Shown piece after piece: positions 10,688-21,734 of a DNA stretch of 64,000 bases. Location: contig CM069433.1 in NCBI GenBank assembly GCA_035610365.1, forward strand, positions 166,920,882 through 166,984,881, written 5' to 3'. The notes beneath the pieces are model-generated. The model was not told the DNA's origin. It did no database searches and saw only the letters and a program-made list of their open reading frames with translations. A program made the translations under genes and the position numbers. Every line of letters begins with the position of its first letter. The first letter of the stretch is position 1. The stretch is from Aquatica leii. Taxonomy: Eukaryota; Arthropoda; Insecta; Coleoptera; Lampyridae.

Positions 10688-12790
10688 TCAAAACTTCTTT
10701 ACTGTGTGTTTTAACAGCCTTGTATGTCTTTTTAGAATACTGAGGTCACCCATTTTTGAAACCGGTAATGTCCTGGTTAGTCGTCCTCCAAGCATTCGCT
10801 TGTCTTCCTCCAAGCATTCGCGGCATAGACGGCTACTTTGTCGTCCCATTTTCTGCATATGTTTGTTAAGGCAACAGTGTCCTGTTATTAGTCCCGTGAG
10901 TTTTCTTAACTTATGTCGACTCATGCTTGATAATGCACTTCAGTGTTTGATTGTGGCTCTGTAAAGAAAAGTTTTGTATGCCTCATTTCTGACGAGCTTT
11001 TCCATACTACGCTGCTAGTTTGCTCCGAATTATTGCTTTTCCGGTTTCGTAGGCGATTCCGAAAACGGGTTCAGGTCCGATATATGTCCTTGTTGTGCTC
11101 TTTTTAGCTAGTGCGCCGCTATTAGGTTTCCCATTCTGGTCTTTTGGTATCCAGATGAGCTGGACTGGTTGGCGAGCTACCAATATTTCTAGACTGTTTA
11201 TGCATGCCATAATCAGTTTGGATTTTATTACTGGTGATCTTGGAATGTTCCTGACACAACAGTGAATAGCAGCAACTTCAGCGAAAATTACTTCTAATGG
11301 TCTCTGCCTCTTTGCATCTGCTTACTAGCTGGTGAATTGGAAGCTCGTAAGATTTTCCAGATTATAATACTGGTTTCGGTACAGAGACAAACCCTTAGTA
11401 CCCTTTAAAATGAAAACAATTAAGCTGATCGGTCTGTAAGATTTTGCCTGGGCGTACATAGATCTCCCTGGCTTTGATATAAATACCACCTTGACAATAC
11501 GCCAGCTGTTTTTTTATGTGCGAAAGTGCTAAGCTGGCTCTGAGAATTTTGCATACTGCGTTTCGAAGAGCAGCAAATCATTTTTATAACATGATGGAAT
11601 AAATTCCATCGGCTCCTGGAAACTGAAAGGGTTTAAACGTATTGATTTACCATTCTAGATTTTCAAGATTAATTATTTTTCTTGCTAAGTACTAGTTCCT
11701 TTTGGGTGCCCGTTTGTTTGGTAGTTCTACGTTGTGCTTAAGAACTTCAGTTAACGATAAACCCAAGAAGTGTTTTTGCAGTAATTCTTGCAAAGTACCT
11801 TCAACCAAGTCGGAAAACTTTCTACTTTCCGTCAGCAAAGAACCGAAGTTTTCAGTTCGGTCTTAGCTCTGAGCCTATTGGAGTCGAGAACTTTTAAGTA
11901 TGTTTTCTACGTACTTGCAATACCTTATTCATGAGTCTTTCTTTGCTTTTCAATTGGAATTATTGTATGTTGTGAGGCTGGTTTTGTATTAATCCAAGCT
12001 TTTCTTTTTTGGTTGGATTAAATAGTTTGCTGGTGCGTGCCTTTACTTTGTTCCACTAAATTATCTTGTTGGGGGTTCGTTTGACAGTTTTGGGCAGCTT
12101 GCTTCAAATGCGGATTTTAATGAATTAACAATACTGTCCGTCATTAGTTCTAACTCGTGTGTTAATTTTGCAACTGTGGGACAATCCTGGATTTGGTCCG
12201 CTAAAGTTTCGTTGAACAAATACCAGTCGGTTTTTCTCGGGTTTCTGTATTCCATTACGAGTTTCCTGTCTAATTCAATGTTGAATTGAATGTATCTATG
12301 ATCAGATAAAGAAAGTTCATCTAATACATGCCACATTTTTAACACTTTGCTTGCTTTTGGACTAGCAAGCGTAAAATCAATAACTTCACTGGGCGACACG
12401 TTTATAAACGTAAGCGCATCTCCGTTACTTATTATGTCTAAATTGCTTTTTAGAATACATTCTAAAAGTGTTTCATTTCTGGGATTTGTGTTTGTGCTTT
12501 CCCACAAGGTGTGGTGTAGATTGGCATCGCATACAAGAATCAGTGGTTTGTTGGTCCCACTGTTAATCAGCCTGTAGATTTTTTGCGGCGGCGGCGGTTC
12601 TTTCTGGTTGTAGGGAAGGTAACCAGATCTAAGAATGAACTCCCTCTAGAAGCCTTTCTCTACTACAGATATTTTAGCTGCCATTAGATCTCTAGAACAT
12701 AGATCCCACAATGGCATTAACTTTAGTGTATTTTTTACAATAATGCATGTGTGGGGGTTGTGCACAAGTTGGGCTGCAAAGATCTGGTTT
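10688..12790 (-). pseudogene. LINE ORF2: endonuclease, RT, RNase H, C-terminal block
   Basis: The endonuclease region is read from about 12790: EPPPPQKIYRLINSGTNKP and LILVCDANLHHTLWESTN (12480-12600), then FINVSPSEVIDFTLASP and LSLSDHRYIQFNIELDR. These are the DANxHH, viDxTLas and SDHrxI blocks of APE-type LINE nucleases. The RT survives only as its opening (VVFISKPGRSMYAQAKSYR plus PISL, about 11400-11500) and scattered pieces. RNase H follows at 11007-11370 (VQLIWIPKDQNGKPNSGAL). The C-terminal block at 10688-10924 has LTGLITGHCCLNKHMQKMG and LCRECLEEDK. Catalytic RT motifs are lost and frames shift repeatedly. A tandem 19-20 bp duplication at about 10783-10821 disturbs the last block; the copy at 51.1 kb lacks it. 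Confidence 0.78.
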
Positions 12791-12818
12791 AACGTTAACT
12801 ACCCGCCACGTTTTGGTA

Positions 12819-13634
12819 CTAGTGGTGTTCTGTACCGATATTCTTTTCAGTAGGGTGGCCGGTTCCAGATAACCAGATAACCTTCTTGGGTGCAGGAAGG
12901 TCTTTGAGATAAATAATTTCTAGTTTCCTATCCTCACCCAGTAGTTTCTTAATATTTGACGGGCCGACTAGCCACTCTCTGGTTGCTTCATCTGCGCACG
13001 TTATTTTCAGGAATCCCTCTTTATGGGTAGATTCTTGAAAACGCGGAGAAGCTTGTCCTTTCTCCAATTTTTCAATCTATCCGAGTATCGAGGATTTTAT
13101 GAGCTTGGATTCTTCAAAACTGATGGTGTTTTTAAGAAACCTTTTTGGTATGATTGCAAGCGCATTTCCCGCCAGAGTGTTCCTGAATGTTTATTTAGGT
13201 TCCTTCGGCCACTTGACTTTGCTTTACCGGTCGTTTTTGTGACGCCATTGTGCTACTGCTAGAAATGTTGAGTTTTTGCGCCCCTGTTGTTCTGGCAGTT
13301 GGTACAATTGCGTGCACCCTCTGGTGTCTTTGTTGTGTTCCTGACGTGCCCGCCTTTGCTTGCTGTATAGATGGATTTAGCTCTCGCGTCCCCGCCATTG
13401 GGGTGGAACAGGTTGCCTAAGCTCCTGATTTTTTTGTTTTTTAAGTTTTTGCCTTGCCGCCCTCGAAAGCTTTTTAGGCTTTTTGGGTTCGCGCTCAGCA
13501 TCAGCCGATATTTTTGAGTTCTGCTCAGAGTCCTCGTCTTTTTTAAAATTTAAATTTTGTGCAGGTGGTTCCTGATATGTTCCCACGAGTAAGGAGGAAA
13601 AGAAGGTCACCGTGCGCAGTACCCTGATACGCAT
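12819..13634 (-). pseudogene. LINE ORF1 (DUF4780-like RNA-binding protein), broken
   Basis: The N-terminal part (from an ATG at 13632-13634) is basic and low-complexity (KKPKKLSRAARQKLKKQKNQ), as in many LINE ORF1 proteins. After frameshifts the conserved C-terminal domain is read: LAIIPKRFLKNTISFEESKL (about 13105-13170), then SPRFQESTHKEGFLKITCAD and EATREWLVGPSNIKKL (12940-13050). This follows the DUF4780 order of an opening valine/proline-rich strand, an acidic helix and a G-xLxxxCaDe-trdWL block. The product would bind element RNA. At least two frameshifts and one stop make it nonfunctional. ORF2 begins directly downstream, as expected. Confidence 0.7.
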
Positions 13635-13660
13635 GGAAGGCTATATACAACGGAGTTCGC

Positions 13661-13985
13661 CTGGTGCCCCAAGGTTGAAATCAGTGACGACTGGTCTTCT
13701 ATCCAGTCACGCAACTATCGGCCTGGTTCTCCCCACCTTAAATTAAGGTTTTTGATAAAGTTATCTTCTCTTGGTCCAGACAATTAAACCAAGACTGTTT
13801 GCCTTTGAGACATGACACGAAAGGGTTGCCTGTTGCCCCGAGTTTAAAATCAGTGACCACTGGTCTTCTATCGGCCTGCATATTAGATTTAGGTGTTTAA
13901 TGAAGTTGTTTCCTCTTGCTCTAGACAACGAAGCCAAAACTTCCACAGCATTGCTTGCCCGTGAGACATGTCCACAGCACCAAGA
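13661..13985. repeat. Two diverged tandem monomers, LINE 5' region
   Basis: Two units of about 150-170 bp lie head to tail: 13661-13829 and 13830-13985. Shared landmarks are CTGGTGCCCC/CTGTTGCCCC, CAGTGACSACTGGTCTTCTA, a GATAAAGTT/AATGAAGTT block followed by CTCT-GGTCCAGACAA-like sequence, and TGAGACATG. The first landmarks are 169 bases apart; later ones are 145-156 apart because of a small deletion. They lie directly upstream of ORF1 on the minus strand, where some LINEs carry promoter monomers. Confidence 0.65.
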
Positions 13986-14139
13986 GATTTGGACTTGGCT
14001 GCCGTGCCTACTGATCAAAGTCAGCAAAGCAGCGACAGGCATCGTTATCCCAGTGTTGGTTTTTGCCACTACACTACAGCTTGAGCTGGGAGAACTGGTA
14101 TAGGAGAACGTACGGATTTTAGACTGCGACTCCAACAGT

Positions 14140-14770
14140 TGCCAAGGTAAACAGGGTTGTCCCGGCTCAGCTAGTGAAGCTGTGTACCGTTACATCATAT
14201 CTACCTTTTTATCCACGTCCTGGAGACGCGCCCAATAGGTAGCTCAACCCACGGGTAGAAAAACGTTTTGTCGCTTGCAGATCAAACAAAAATCTGATCA
14301 TTGTATTGTTTCGATCTGCAGACTTTTTTGTTTACCCTTCATCGTATGTATAGAAATATCTAATGTCGTATAAAATTTTAAGCTTTCGCCGTTGTTAAGT
14401 TTATGATTATAACTTTTGGCTTAGATCGCGTCGTAGTTAAACACCCAGACTTAGGCTTGGTCCTAGTCTCATCTTGAGACCCAAAACAAGAAGTAGAACT
14501 TGGCCTTTGCCGTATTCTCGCGTGAACCCAAACAAACTGACGTTTTGAAAGACATTCAGCTTCCATCTTCAGAGTGGTAAATGTCACTGAAAGAAAAAGT
14601 GGAAATGACGATGTTTATACAAATAGCGGTTAGCGTGACTAACGGACCTTATTAATTTACATATAACTTCAAATTTTTGTATTTAAATAACATTACATGC
14701 TTACTAATAATACTGTGGCTTATCTTGTTACAGTTATCTATACTAAAAATCTCGTGCTCGAAAAAGAAAA
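14140..14770. other. Likely LINE 5' sequence, then unassigned DNA
   Basis: Up to about 14330 the GC content stays high and probably belongs to the LINE 5' end. A 69-codon minus-strand frame at 14378-14587 is Arg/Lys/Ser-rich and unrecognised. The rest up to the pogo remnant is AT-rich. Confidence 0.35.
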
Positions 14771-14779
14771 GCAAATTAA

Positions 14780-16060
14780 AGTTTATTTAATGAAAATTCT
14801 ACGAGACAAGCTGTTATTGCTGCTAGTGTACAGAAATATCGTTGCGTGACTCTGCCTTACGTTATAATGTGAAGTATTCAACATTATTTAGATATGTGAA
14901 GAAAGCCAAAGGAGTTGAAAATATTCATAGTATACGCATGATTCCAAAATATCAAAGTCGATTTTTACTATCGATCAAGAAAAGTACTTAGCAGATTAAA
15001 AAAAAAAAAGCTACTGGATATCAACGAAAGATTTCAAAGAATTGGCATACGATATATGGCTATTGTTAATAAAATAAAAATTCTACTTTCTTGGCAACAA
15101 AACAAACGGGCTAGAGTTGACACATTTATGAAACGTCACCCTCAATTAAGCAAAAGACAACTAGAAGGATGCACTTGGTCAGGTGCTACTTCTTTCAATA
15201 AGCACAACGTTTCCACGTTTTATGAAAATTTAGAAAATGTTAATAAACGTTTAGATATCTTCGCAGATGGTTTTCGAGTATATAATTTAGGCGAAAACAT
15301 TAACAATACAAAAACCAAAAAAAAGTTATAACAGGAAAGGAGCAAGTCAGTCAATGTACTAGTAGTGAGAGAGAAACTCTCGTTACTATCACCTGAATAA
15401 TTAGTGCTTCTGAAAACACTTTTCCTCCTGCTATAGTTTTCTCCAGAAAACATTTAAAAATCTAGATGTTTAATGGTGCTCCACCTGGAACTTTAGTTTC
15501 TGTATCCGATTATGAATGGATAAATTGTGAAATTTTTATTTCTGTGTTTCAACGCTTTATTAAATATAGTCAATTATCGTAAGAGAACTCTACTTTGTTG
15601 GTTTTTGACTATTACGAAAGCCACTTATTTATTGAAACAATAAATTTAGCCAAAAATAATGGAGTTCTAATAGTGATTTCACCATCTCACTGCAGCCATA
15701 AGCAGTTCCAGCTCCATTTAAAGCCCAATATAACGCAGCAGTAGACTTCCGGTTACCGTATCATCCTGCAACTCTAATGACTATTTACGAAGTGGTTGGT
15801 TGCCTTGGAATTGCTTACGAACGTGCAATGACACCATCAAATATAAAAAAAAACTATTCTTTTTGATAAAAACAGATGTTGACAGTTACATGATAATAGA
15901 AGACAGGTCTGACGACCGTGAAGAAGTAGATCCTTTGGAGTTTGGGGAGGTACACGCAGATCCAAGACTAGGCGATTTTGTATTGGTTGAATTAAGACTA
16001 AAGTACCTATATACTTTGTTGGAAACGTTATTGCGGAAAAAAATTGACGCATAAAATAAA
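14780..16060 (+). pseudogene. Pogo-like DDE_1 transposase, copy 1, broken
   Basis: The N-terminal psq-type helix-turn-helix is recognisable at about 14800-14960 (YNVKYSTLFRYVKKAKGVEN). The CENP-B-type second DNA-binding domain follows (15056-15245): NKRARVDTFMKRHPQLSKRQ, then ATSFNKHNVSTFYENLENVN. The DDE core is read at 15420-15700 (FNGAPPGTLVSVSDYEWINC; LVFDYYESHLFIETINLAKN; ISPSHCSHKQFQL). FDYYESH corresponds to the usual LDNHxSH catalytic block. A C-terminal strand (PRLGDFVLVELRLK, near 15960-16010) follows. The segment with the first catalytic acid is missing or unreadable between 15330 and 15400, and many stops interrupt. It is the same broad family as the remnant at 60.6-62.2 kb. Confidence 0.82.
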
Positions 16061-16069
16061 GATTCCATT

Positions 16070-16438
16070 TTTGAAAAAAGTGTAAAAGATGACCGTTATT
16101 TTATTTGATAATATAAACTGATTACTTTTAATATTAGTCAGTGTTGCAAGATAGTTTTTTAAGAAGAGATTTACCATAGTGATGATTATACGCTACTGGT
16201 TATTTCTATTTTGTTAGTGCTACACTAGGTAGTAGCTATTAATAGTGATATTTACTACTCCAAATTTAAAAACAATCTTTCTATTGGTTTAGAAGCTATA
16301 AGAAAAACACTTTGTATATTTTTAAAGAGGTATGTTAGAACAAAAATTGATTTAGATAAAAACTTTATATTGACTTAAATTTGAGTTAAATCTTTTACAC
16401 CTACTTCTGACTCACACTGTATATATTTTATTAAGTAA
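16070..16438. other. AT-rich stretch between two elements, no gene recognised
   Basis: No frame or repeat is recognised between the pogo remnant and the left inverted repeat of the next element. Confidence 0.4.
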
Positions 16439-16464
16439 TATATCGTCATTGTTACTGCAATAGG
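16439..16464 (+). repeat. Left terminal inverted repeat of the unassigned element
   Basis: 26 bases matching the reverse complement of 19222-19247 with one mismatch (A/G at the tenth base). Agreement stops abruptly outside this block. Confidence 0.75.
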
Positions 16465-16832
16465 ACGTAGGCCCTGGCTGCTTTATTTTGGTGTGTACAA
16501 TGGGTCGTATGTCAAAACGATGCGTTTCGTCCATTGTGCTCATACAATTTATATAATCTGCTGCGTTTACCATTAAGTGATTGTGCTCTATTTAAATGTT
16601 TTTGGTGTTGTTTGAATATGAGGTGATAATTTTGACTTGTTGTCGAAGGTTTCAATCTTCTTATTACATTTGCACGTTATAATTATATAGTACTAGTAAT
16701 TACTTTTAATTAAATTTTATGATTACAGGTTAGGGTGCACAAATATCTTGACATACGATGTATTGCACATTTTGACATAAGACGATTGTTGTTTTTTATT
16801 ACTACTAGTTATTTTATTTTTGTTCAGTTGCA

Positions 16833-18853
16833 GTAAAAATAATAGAGCTAGCCGAATTGTACATTTGGCCCTTCAACCAGCAGGACAGTTCGCACAACAA
16901 GAAGATGGTAGCAGCGATTTTCCACCAGTGCATGATGCTTATTTCCAACAAACACAAAATACAATCGGAAGTTTGTTTCTCCCAAAGTTATAAATTCAGG
17001 ATAATACTATCGAATAAAACTATTCCAAAAGGTCTTTTCTTGGAGACTGGTTGGAGAATTCCGGTTCTGAGTACGTACCGTCAGACAACAAAAATACAGG
17101 AGTAGCCCATAACGAACGAAATCAAGCTTCTTCAGACGAAATCAGTCCCGACACTGAGGACGGCCGTAAAGGAAAAAAGAGAAAAAGTAAAGAGCTTAAG
17201 ACTTTACGAACAAATTTACATTTGGTTTTAACTAAATAAAGTTGGAATGTACAAAGAAACGGAAGCTAAAAGGGAACGAACAATGACGGAAAAATGTGTC
17301 ATTTAAAAAAACTTGGAAAGGGTGGGCCGAGACAAGCATTTCAATGCGCTGAAATTACAGATGAGCAGAGAAATTATATCTTCACTTCTTTTTGAGATTT
17401 AAATATATGGGTAGCCAAGAAATCATTCGTACAAGTACTGCCAGTTACGTAATGCACCGACGAAATACAACCAAAACTGTAGGGAAAAATTTGATTCTTA
17501 AATACCATCTAATTGTAAATGATATGAAAGAAAATGTTATTAAAGACACCAAGACAAAGAAACGTGTCCGCAAAAAATGTTTTTGACCACATGAGGTATT
17601 GGCAAAAATCTAATAAGACGAGTAATAGGACTGATGAATCTGCTGAGGGGCTACCACAACATGAAGTTCCTTATACAAATGGGGTTGCAGATTTTTTGTT
17701 AAATTTACCAAAGTTAGAATCCCACTACTGTAGGGTATCATCCACAAAACTCTACTTAAAATCACCCGAGACAGGTACAAGCGCGTGCACAGGATGTACC
17801 AGCAAAAATGCCTAGAAAAAAACCAAAAACCTGCATCTTGGACAACTTTTATAAAAGTTTTCAGAAAACTGAATTTAGTAATCTGAACCCTAAAAACAGA
17901 TCAATGCAATATACGTGCTCTGCGTATAAGAATGGGTCAGTAACAGACGAGATTTACAACTTACACTTCCATGACAAAGAGACATGTCAAGAAGAAAAAA
18001 AAAAGATAAATCCGAATCCCAAAGAGATGAAAAAGTTTTAGCTTACTCTGTAGAAGTAATTTACTAGCTCCTAGATTGAATGTAACAACAAACTATTACA
18101 AAACAAAACTAAAAGGCCGCAACTTGACTTACTACAACATGAACAATAAGGACGTAAGTTGTTTCGTTTGACATGAAAGAGAGGGCGGCCTTGAAAGTGA
18201 TGTGTTTGCATCTAATGCAACCATATTTAAAAAAAAAGAAATTGCCAAACATTAACCCAGAAAAATTGTAATGTAGAATAACGGATGTTGCTACCAAAAT
18301 TGGAACACCAAATTGTCCAACGCACTCCTTGACATAGCTAAACATAATTTTTCTGTCGCAATTGAACAAAAGTATCCTGAGGTGGGTCATACTCACATAG
18401 AAGTCGACTCAGTCCATGGCTCAATTGAACTCAAATTAGACCGTAGGAAGGAAATATACCTTCTCAGTGAGTACTTGCGCATTATTACAGAAGCATGTCA
18501 AAACACTTCCCCTTATGAAGTTCTAGCATTGTCATATTCCGATTTCTTTTACTGCGAGCCTAAATATTATTCTAGTCTGGAAAGCCTGAAAACCGGGGAT
18601 CCTATTGTGACGGATACTTGTGGCCTACGGTACACAAGCATGCACTATAAGCTAAGATTTTCAGATACCAGGACCGAGCTACCTCATCGTCAAAAACGCA
18701 CAACATCTACGTCCGCTTTACGATAGACCCTGCCTTATAGAGGGATTCAAATTCGTTCATCTACAAGAATTGAAAGAACTTATTTTACGAGACTGCAGGC
18801 CGTTTTATGAGAATTTACAACATTTTGTTCATTACATATTGTTACAACGATAG
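16833..18853 (+). pseudogene. Putative transposase of an unassigned insect repeat family, broken
   Basis: Read across frames, the protein starts near RASRIVHLALQPAGQFAQQE (16845-16910). An acidic/basic linker follows (ENSGSEYVPSDNKNTG, then GRKGKKRKSKELK). Next is a block ending TKKRVRKKCF (17392-17586), then LPKLESHYCRVSSTKLYL (about 17710-17765). A Cys/His-rich region near 17830-18000 follows, with LKTDQCN and LHFHDKETCQEEKK. The C-terminal half has GHTHIEVDSVHGSIELKLDR (18385-18440), SYSDFFYCEPKYYSSLESL, then LYDRPCLIEGFKFVHLQELK and a final stop at 18851. The order matches an uncharacterised protein family repeated in many insects. HxEVDSVH, SDFF and other acidic positions could supply a DDE-type site, but that is inference. 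Several stops break the frame. Confidence 0.65.
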
Positions 18854-19221
18854 TTTTCTAAGCTTTGTAATAAAATTAAAACATTTTTTGTTCATCTTAA
18901 TGTTGTATTCATTTTAATTACCTTCCAACTACAGTATTAAACGATGTAGTGAAATAAAAGATTATTTTAATGTGCCTACACATTCAGAAAATTCTGCTCG
19001 CAAAACATCGTCTGTCAAGATTTCTAACCAAATGTTAGAAGCAATATATCGTATGTAAATGCAATTCATCTTCCAGATGGTTTTATGTATTATACCCTAA
19101 GTATGCAATAAAATGTACTTAAATGAACTAGCTTTAACATGCCAAGTTCAGAAAATCACAGAGGTTGGAAAGTTGTAACGTTTTATTTGATTTTCCAAAA
19201 GTGCATGTATTTGACAAACAA

Positions 19222-19247
19222 CCTATTGCAGTAACAACGACGATATA
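19222..19247 (-). repeat. Right terminal inverted repeat of the unassigned element
   Basis: 26 bases matching the reverse complement of 16439-16464 with one mismatch. Confidence 0.75.
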
Positions 19248-19890
19248 CAGGGTAAATTTATCTCAAAAGCGGTTTGATGTAGCAATACGGGAAAAAATGT
19301 CATAGACTAAATCACATTAAAGGAATTCACTAAAAATATTTTTATTTTTTAAAACCCTTTGGGGGCGGCGCAATCAAGGGGTGGTTACAAAAACGTATAG
19401 TTGTAAAGTACATGAATTAGCAAATCTATCATAAAAAATTTGAACTCTCTGTCATTGGAGGAAAAGCAGATATGACACAAAATGTCAAAAAATTTCTTCT
19501 CTGAACCATCAATTGCGAAGATGTTCAAATTGCCTAGCATTGTTTAAAATGCACTCATTAATTCTTGTTCTGGTTGGCAGTACAGCAACTTCTAATTCCA
19601 CGCTCGGAATAGACCGTATGTCGTTCTGCATTTTTAAAATCATGTTCTCGTGCGTAGTAGGTGGATCTTGGTAGACTAACTCTTTTACACGTCCCCAAAG
19701 AAAAAAATCTAAACATGTAAAGCCCGGAGATCTGGGTGGCCAAGGAAACGCATTTTCTGTCTAAATCCATCGATCGGGGAATTCATCGTTAAGATGGTTC
19801 CGAAGTCCACCTGCATAATGAGCAGGGCAACAGCAGTCACATATTTGTGACGTGTGACGACTATTCATCCAATACATCTGGCAATGTATT
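19244..19890 (-). pseudogene. Mariner-like transposase C-terminal fragment
   Basis: On the minus strand I read RNHLNDEFPDRWI (about 19760-19800), then WPPRSPGFTCLDFFLWGRVK (19690-19755), then ELVYQDPPTTHENMILKMQN and DIRSIPSVELEV (19580-19690). The WPxRSPDLxxLDFFLWGxxK block surrounds the third catalytic acid of Tc1/mariner-type (DDE_3) transposases. Only this C-terminal third is present; the two earlier catalytic acids are missing. The 3' side runs to a TATACAGGGTAAA end at 19244, which looks like the terminal repeat of this family and directly abuts the inverted repeat of the 16.4-19.25 kb element. It could have inserted at its edge, in a TA dinucleotide. Confidence 0.75.
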
Positions 19891-20930
19891 CGTTATCAAC
19901 TCTATTTTGGCAGCAACTTTTAGCAATCTAAAAATGAAATGAATATTAAAAAACAATACTGATCTTTATAATAATAATAGGGATAGCTGATACTGTGGTC
20001 TGCTATTGATGCTTAGAAAAGTTATCAGCGCCACTCGTTACTGAGACAAAAACTAAAATGTAGGGCGTCTCACTATACTTGAAAAAACACGCGAATGGAA
20101 TACCATAAGCATACTTTAATTATTAGTTATTTGTGTCATAAATATTTTCCTAAAATAACTATTTGGACGCATCAGTAATAACTTTTACTTTGAATTCTGA
20201 TTTTAATATGTCTGTCATAGTTTCAGTGACACCGTATAATTTACTTAAATTTTCTTGATTTCTTCGTAATTTCCAGTTATGCGTTCAATCGTTAAATCTA
20301 TCTGATATTTTAAGCATACGAGTTTCTGTGTGACTGATTCTGAAACGAGTTAAAATGACTGTTTAACTGTATGTTGTTTGTATAATCTTATTAGAAATAG
20401 TTAAAATTTTAGTCGTTATTAAATTTCACATTTTATAACGCTTTAAGCAATTCCGTAAATTTTTGTGCAATTTTATAGAATTTTATAAAATTATGTTCCC
20501 ACACAAATTATTTTTTATTTTTGCTTTGAAAATTAGTAGTACTGTAAAAAAAGTAAAATTTGTTTGTTCTTATCTCAGTATTGTGAGGCGCAGTTTTCGA
20601 CGCCCCATATTAAAATTTTTTTTTCATAAGAATCAACTATCTATATTATTATAGAGATCAGTGCAAAAAACGTATAACGAGAAAAAGATAACTCCGGTTC
20701 TATTAGCGCATAAAAAAAATAAAACGGCCAATTCTTTGGATAGTAGCTCTATTTTGGCGGGATTTTAGTCTTTGGGTTAGCAAGCCAAGGGCTCAATTCA
20801 CAACCACTCGCAATATTTCCTCGCCCCTGAATGATTTCGTTCACGCAACTTGGAACGTTAACGTTATTATATTCTCCATCGTTTGTTCATTTTGTTAGAT
20901 TGTAGATGATTATCTGAAAAAATTCGACCA
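19890..20930. other. AT-rich stretch, no gene recognised
   Basis: No gene or clear repeat is seen. Reading frames such as 20463-20654 are Lys/Phe-rich and look like translation of AT-rich noncoding DNA. Confidence 0.35.
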
Positions 20931-21610
20931 GACAATTTAGCAACATATACAAAACAAAAAAAGCAATTACTAAAAGTTTCAAATATCGTTCCAAAAAGTA
21001 AAAAGAAGCTCGCCAATAACCGAAAAACAAAAAAAGACGTTGGTTGAGTATTTGACCGAGCATCCGGATTTAAAGTTGTAAATTTTCATTTAAATTCACC
21101 CACTAAGATGGTATGAAATTGTAGCAAACAATATGACAACTATTAAACTCCATGCCGGGGACCAGCAAAGAGTAGAAAAGCAGAAGGTAAATTCTTATAA
21201 TTTTATCTATTATTTGTATCATTTTTTGACTATTGATTTAGACTTTCATTTATGAGCAAAATGCAGTTATTTGCAAACGCATTAACAACGGTAGAAGTCT
21301 TTGCCGAGAGGTTTTAAACGGAATCCAAGAGAAAACTGCTCAAAATATTCATCAGTGGATTTGAATATGACGAAAGTGTTGCTGCTGCTCAAATAACACA
21401 ATTCCAGTAGAAACCGAAAGGACAAGCATCATTGTCAATACAACAAAACACAGAAAAAAGTGCGACAACAACAAAAAATTATAATGGCACAATTATGTAA
21501 AAAAGAAATGTTTATGAAGAAAAGACTATGCCATAAAAATACAACTGTTAAAGGAACAAGTGAATGTGATGCAGAAAAGTGCTCGCGATATGGGCAAATG
21601 AAAACATCAT
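20930..21610 (+). pseudogene. Myb/SANT-like accessory protein remnant (Harbinger-type)
   Basis: The plus strand contains KQKKTLVEYLTEHPDLKL followed by a stop (about 21020-21080). This matches the start of the Myb/SANT-like DNA-binding protein that accompanies Harbinger transposases (pattern: LV-Fm-eHPdLa). A piece readable as QLLNSMPGTSKE follows at about 21135-21175 and could be the second helix. An intron-like segment (GTAAAT at 21186 to TTTAG at 21241) may separate the exons. The downstream part is Lys/Gln-rich and unassigned. The HARBI1-like remnant lies just to the right in convergent orientation, the arrangement expected for a two-gene Harbinger element. The call rests on one good motif and context. 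Confidence 0.4.
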
Positions 21611-21734
21611 TTAATTAATCATTGATTACGTAACAACATAAACATTTATTTTGTTATTAATAAAGTTAAAGTATATTAAATCATTTAAATCAATGGATCT
21701 ATAAAAGATTCATGACAAAATTGCGTATTTTACG

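Larger units (their letters stand above)
10688..14330 (-). mobile_element. LINE (non-LTR retrotransposon with endonuclease, RT and RNase H), decayed
   Basis: On the minus strand the order is 5' monomer repeats, ORF1 (DUF4780-like), then ORF2 with endonuclease, reverse transcriptase, RNase H and a Cys-containing C-terminal block. The RNase H domain after the RT suggests the I/R1/LOA group; I cannot settle the clade by eye. The 5' limit is uncertain; GC-richer sequence continues to about 14330. The 3' end past 10688 is missing. The fragment at 50900-51328 belongs to the same family and preserves the missing 3' end. Confidence 0.75.
16439..19247 (+). mobile_element. DNA-transposon-like element with 26-bp inverted repeats, superfamily unassigned
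   Basis: The left end (16439-16464) opens TATATCGTCATTGTTACTGC. The right end, read inward on the minus strand (19247-19222), opens TATATCGTCGTTGTTACTGC. The 26 bases agree in all but one. Inside lies a single broken gene (16833-18853), centred and in one orientation, as in cut-and-paste transposons. No clear target duplication is visible. The right end abuts a mariner-like remnant starting TATACAGGG at about 19244. I recognise the protein family only as one that recurs in insect genomes. Confidence 0.7.

Noticed and set aside
10704..10964. Plus-strand Cys-rich frame
   Set aside because: It is the antisense of the LINE ORF2 C-terminal block.
13023..13262. Plus-strand 79-codon frame
   Set aside because: Antisense of LINE ORF1, which has clear conserved blocks on the minus strand.
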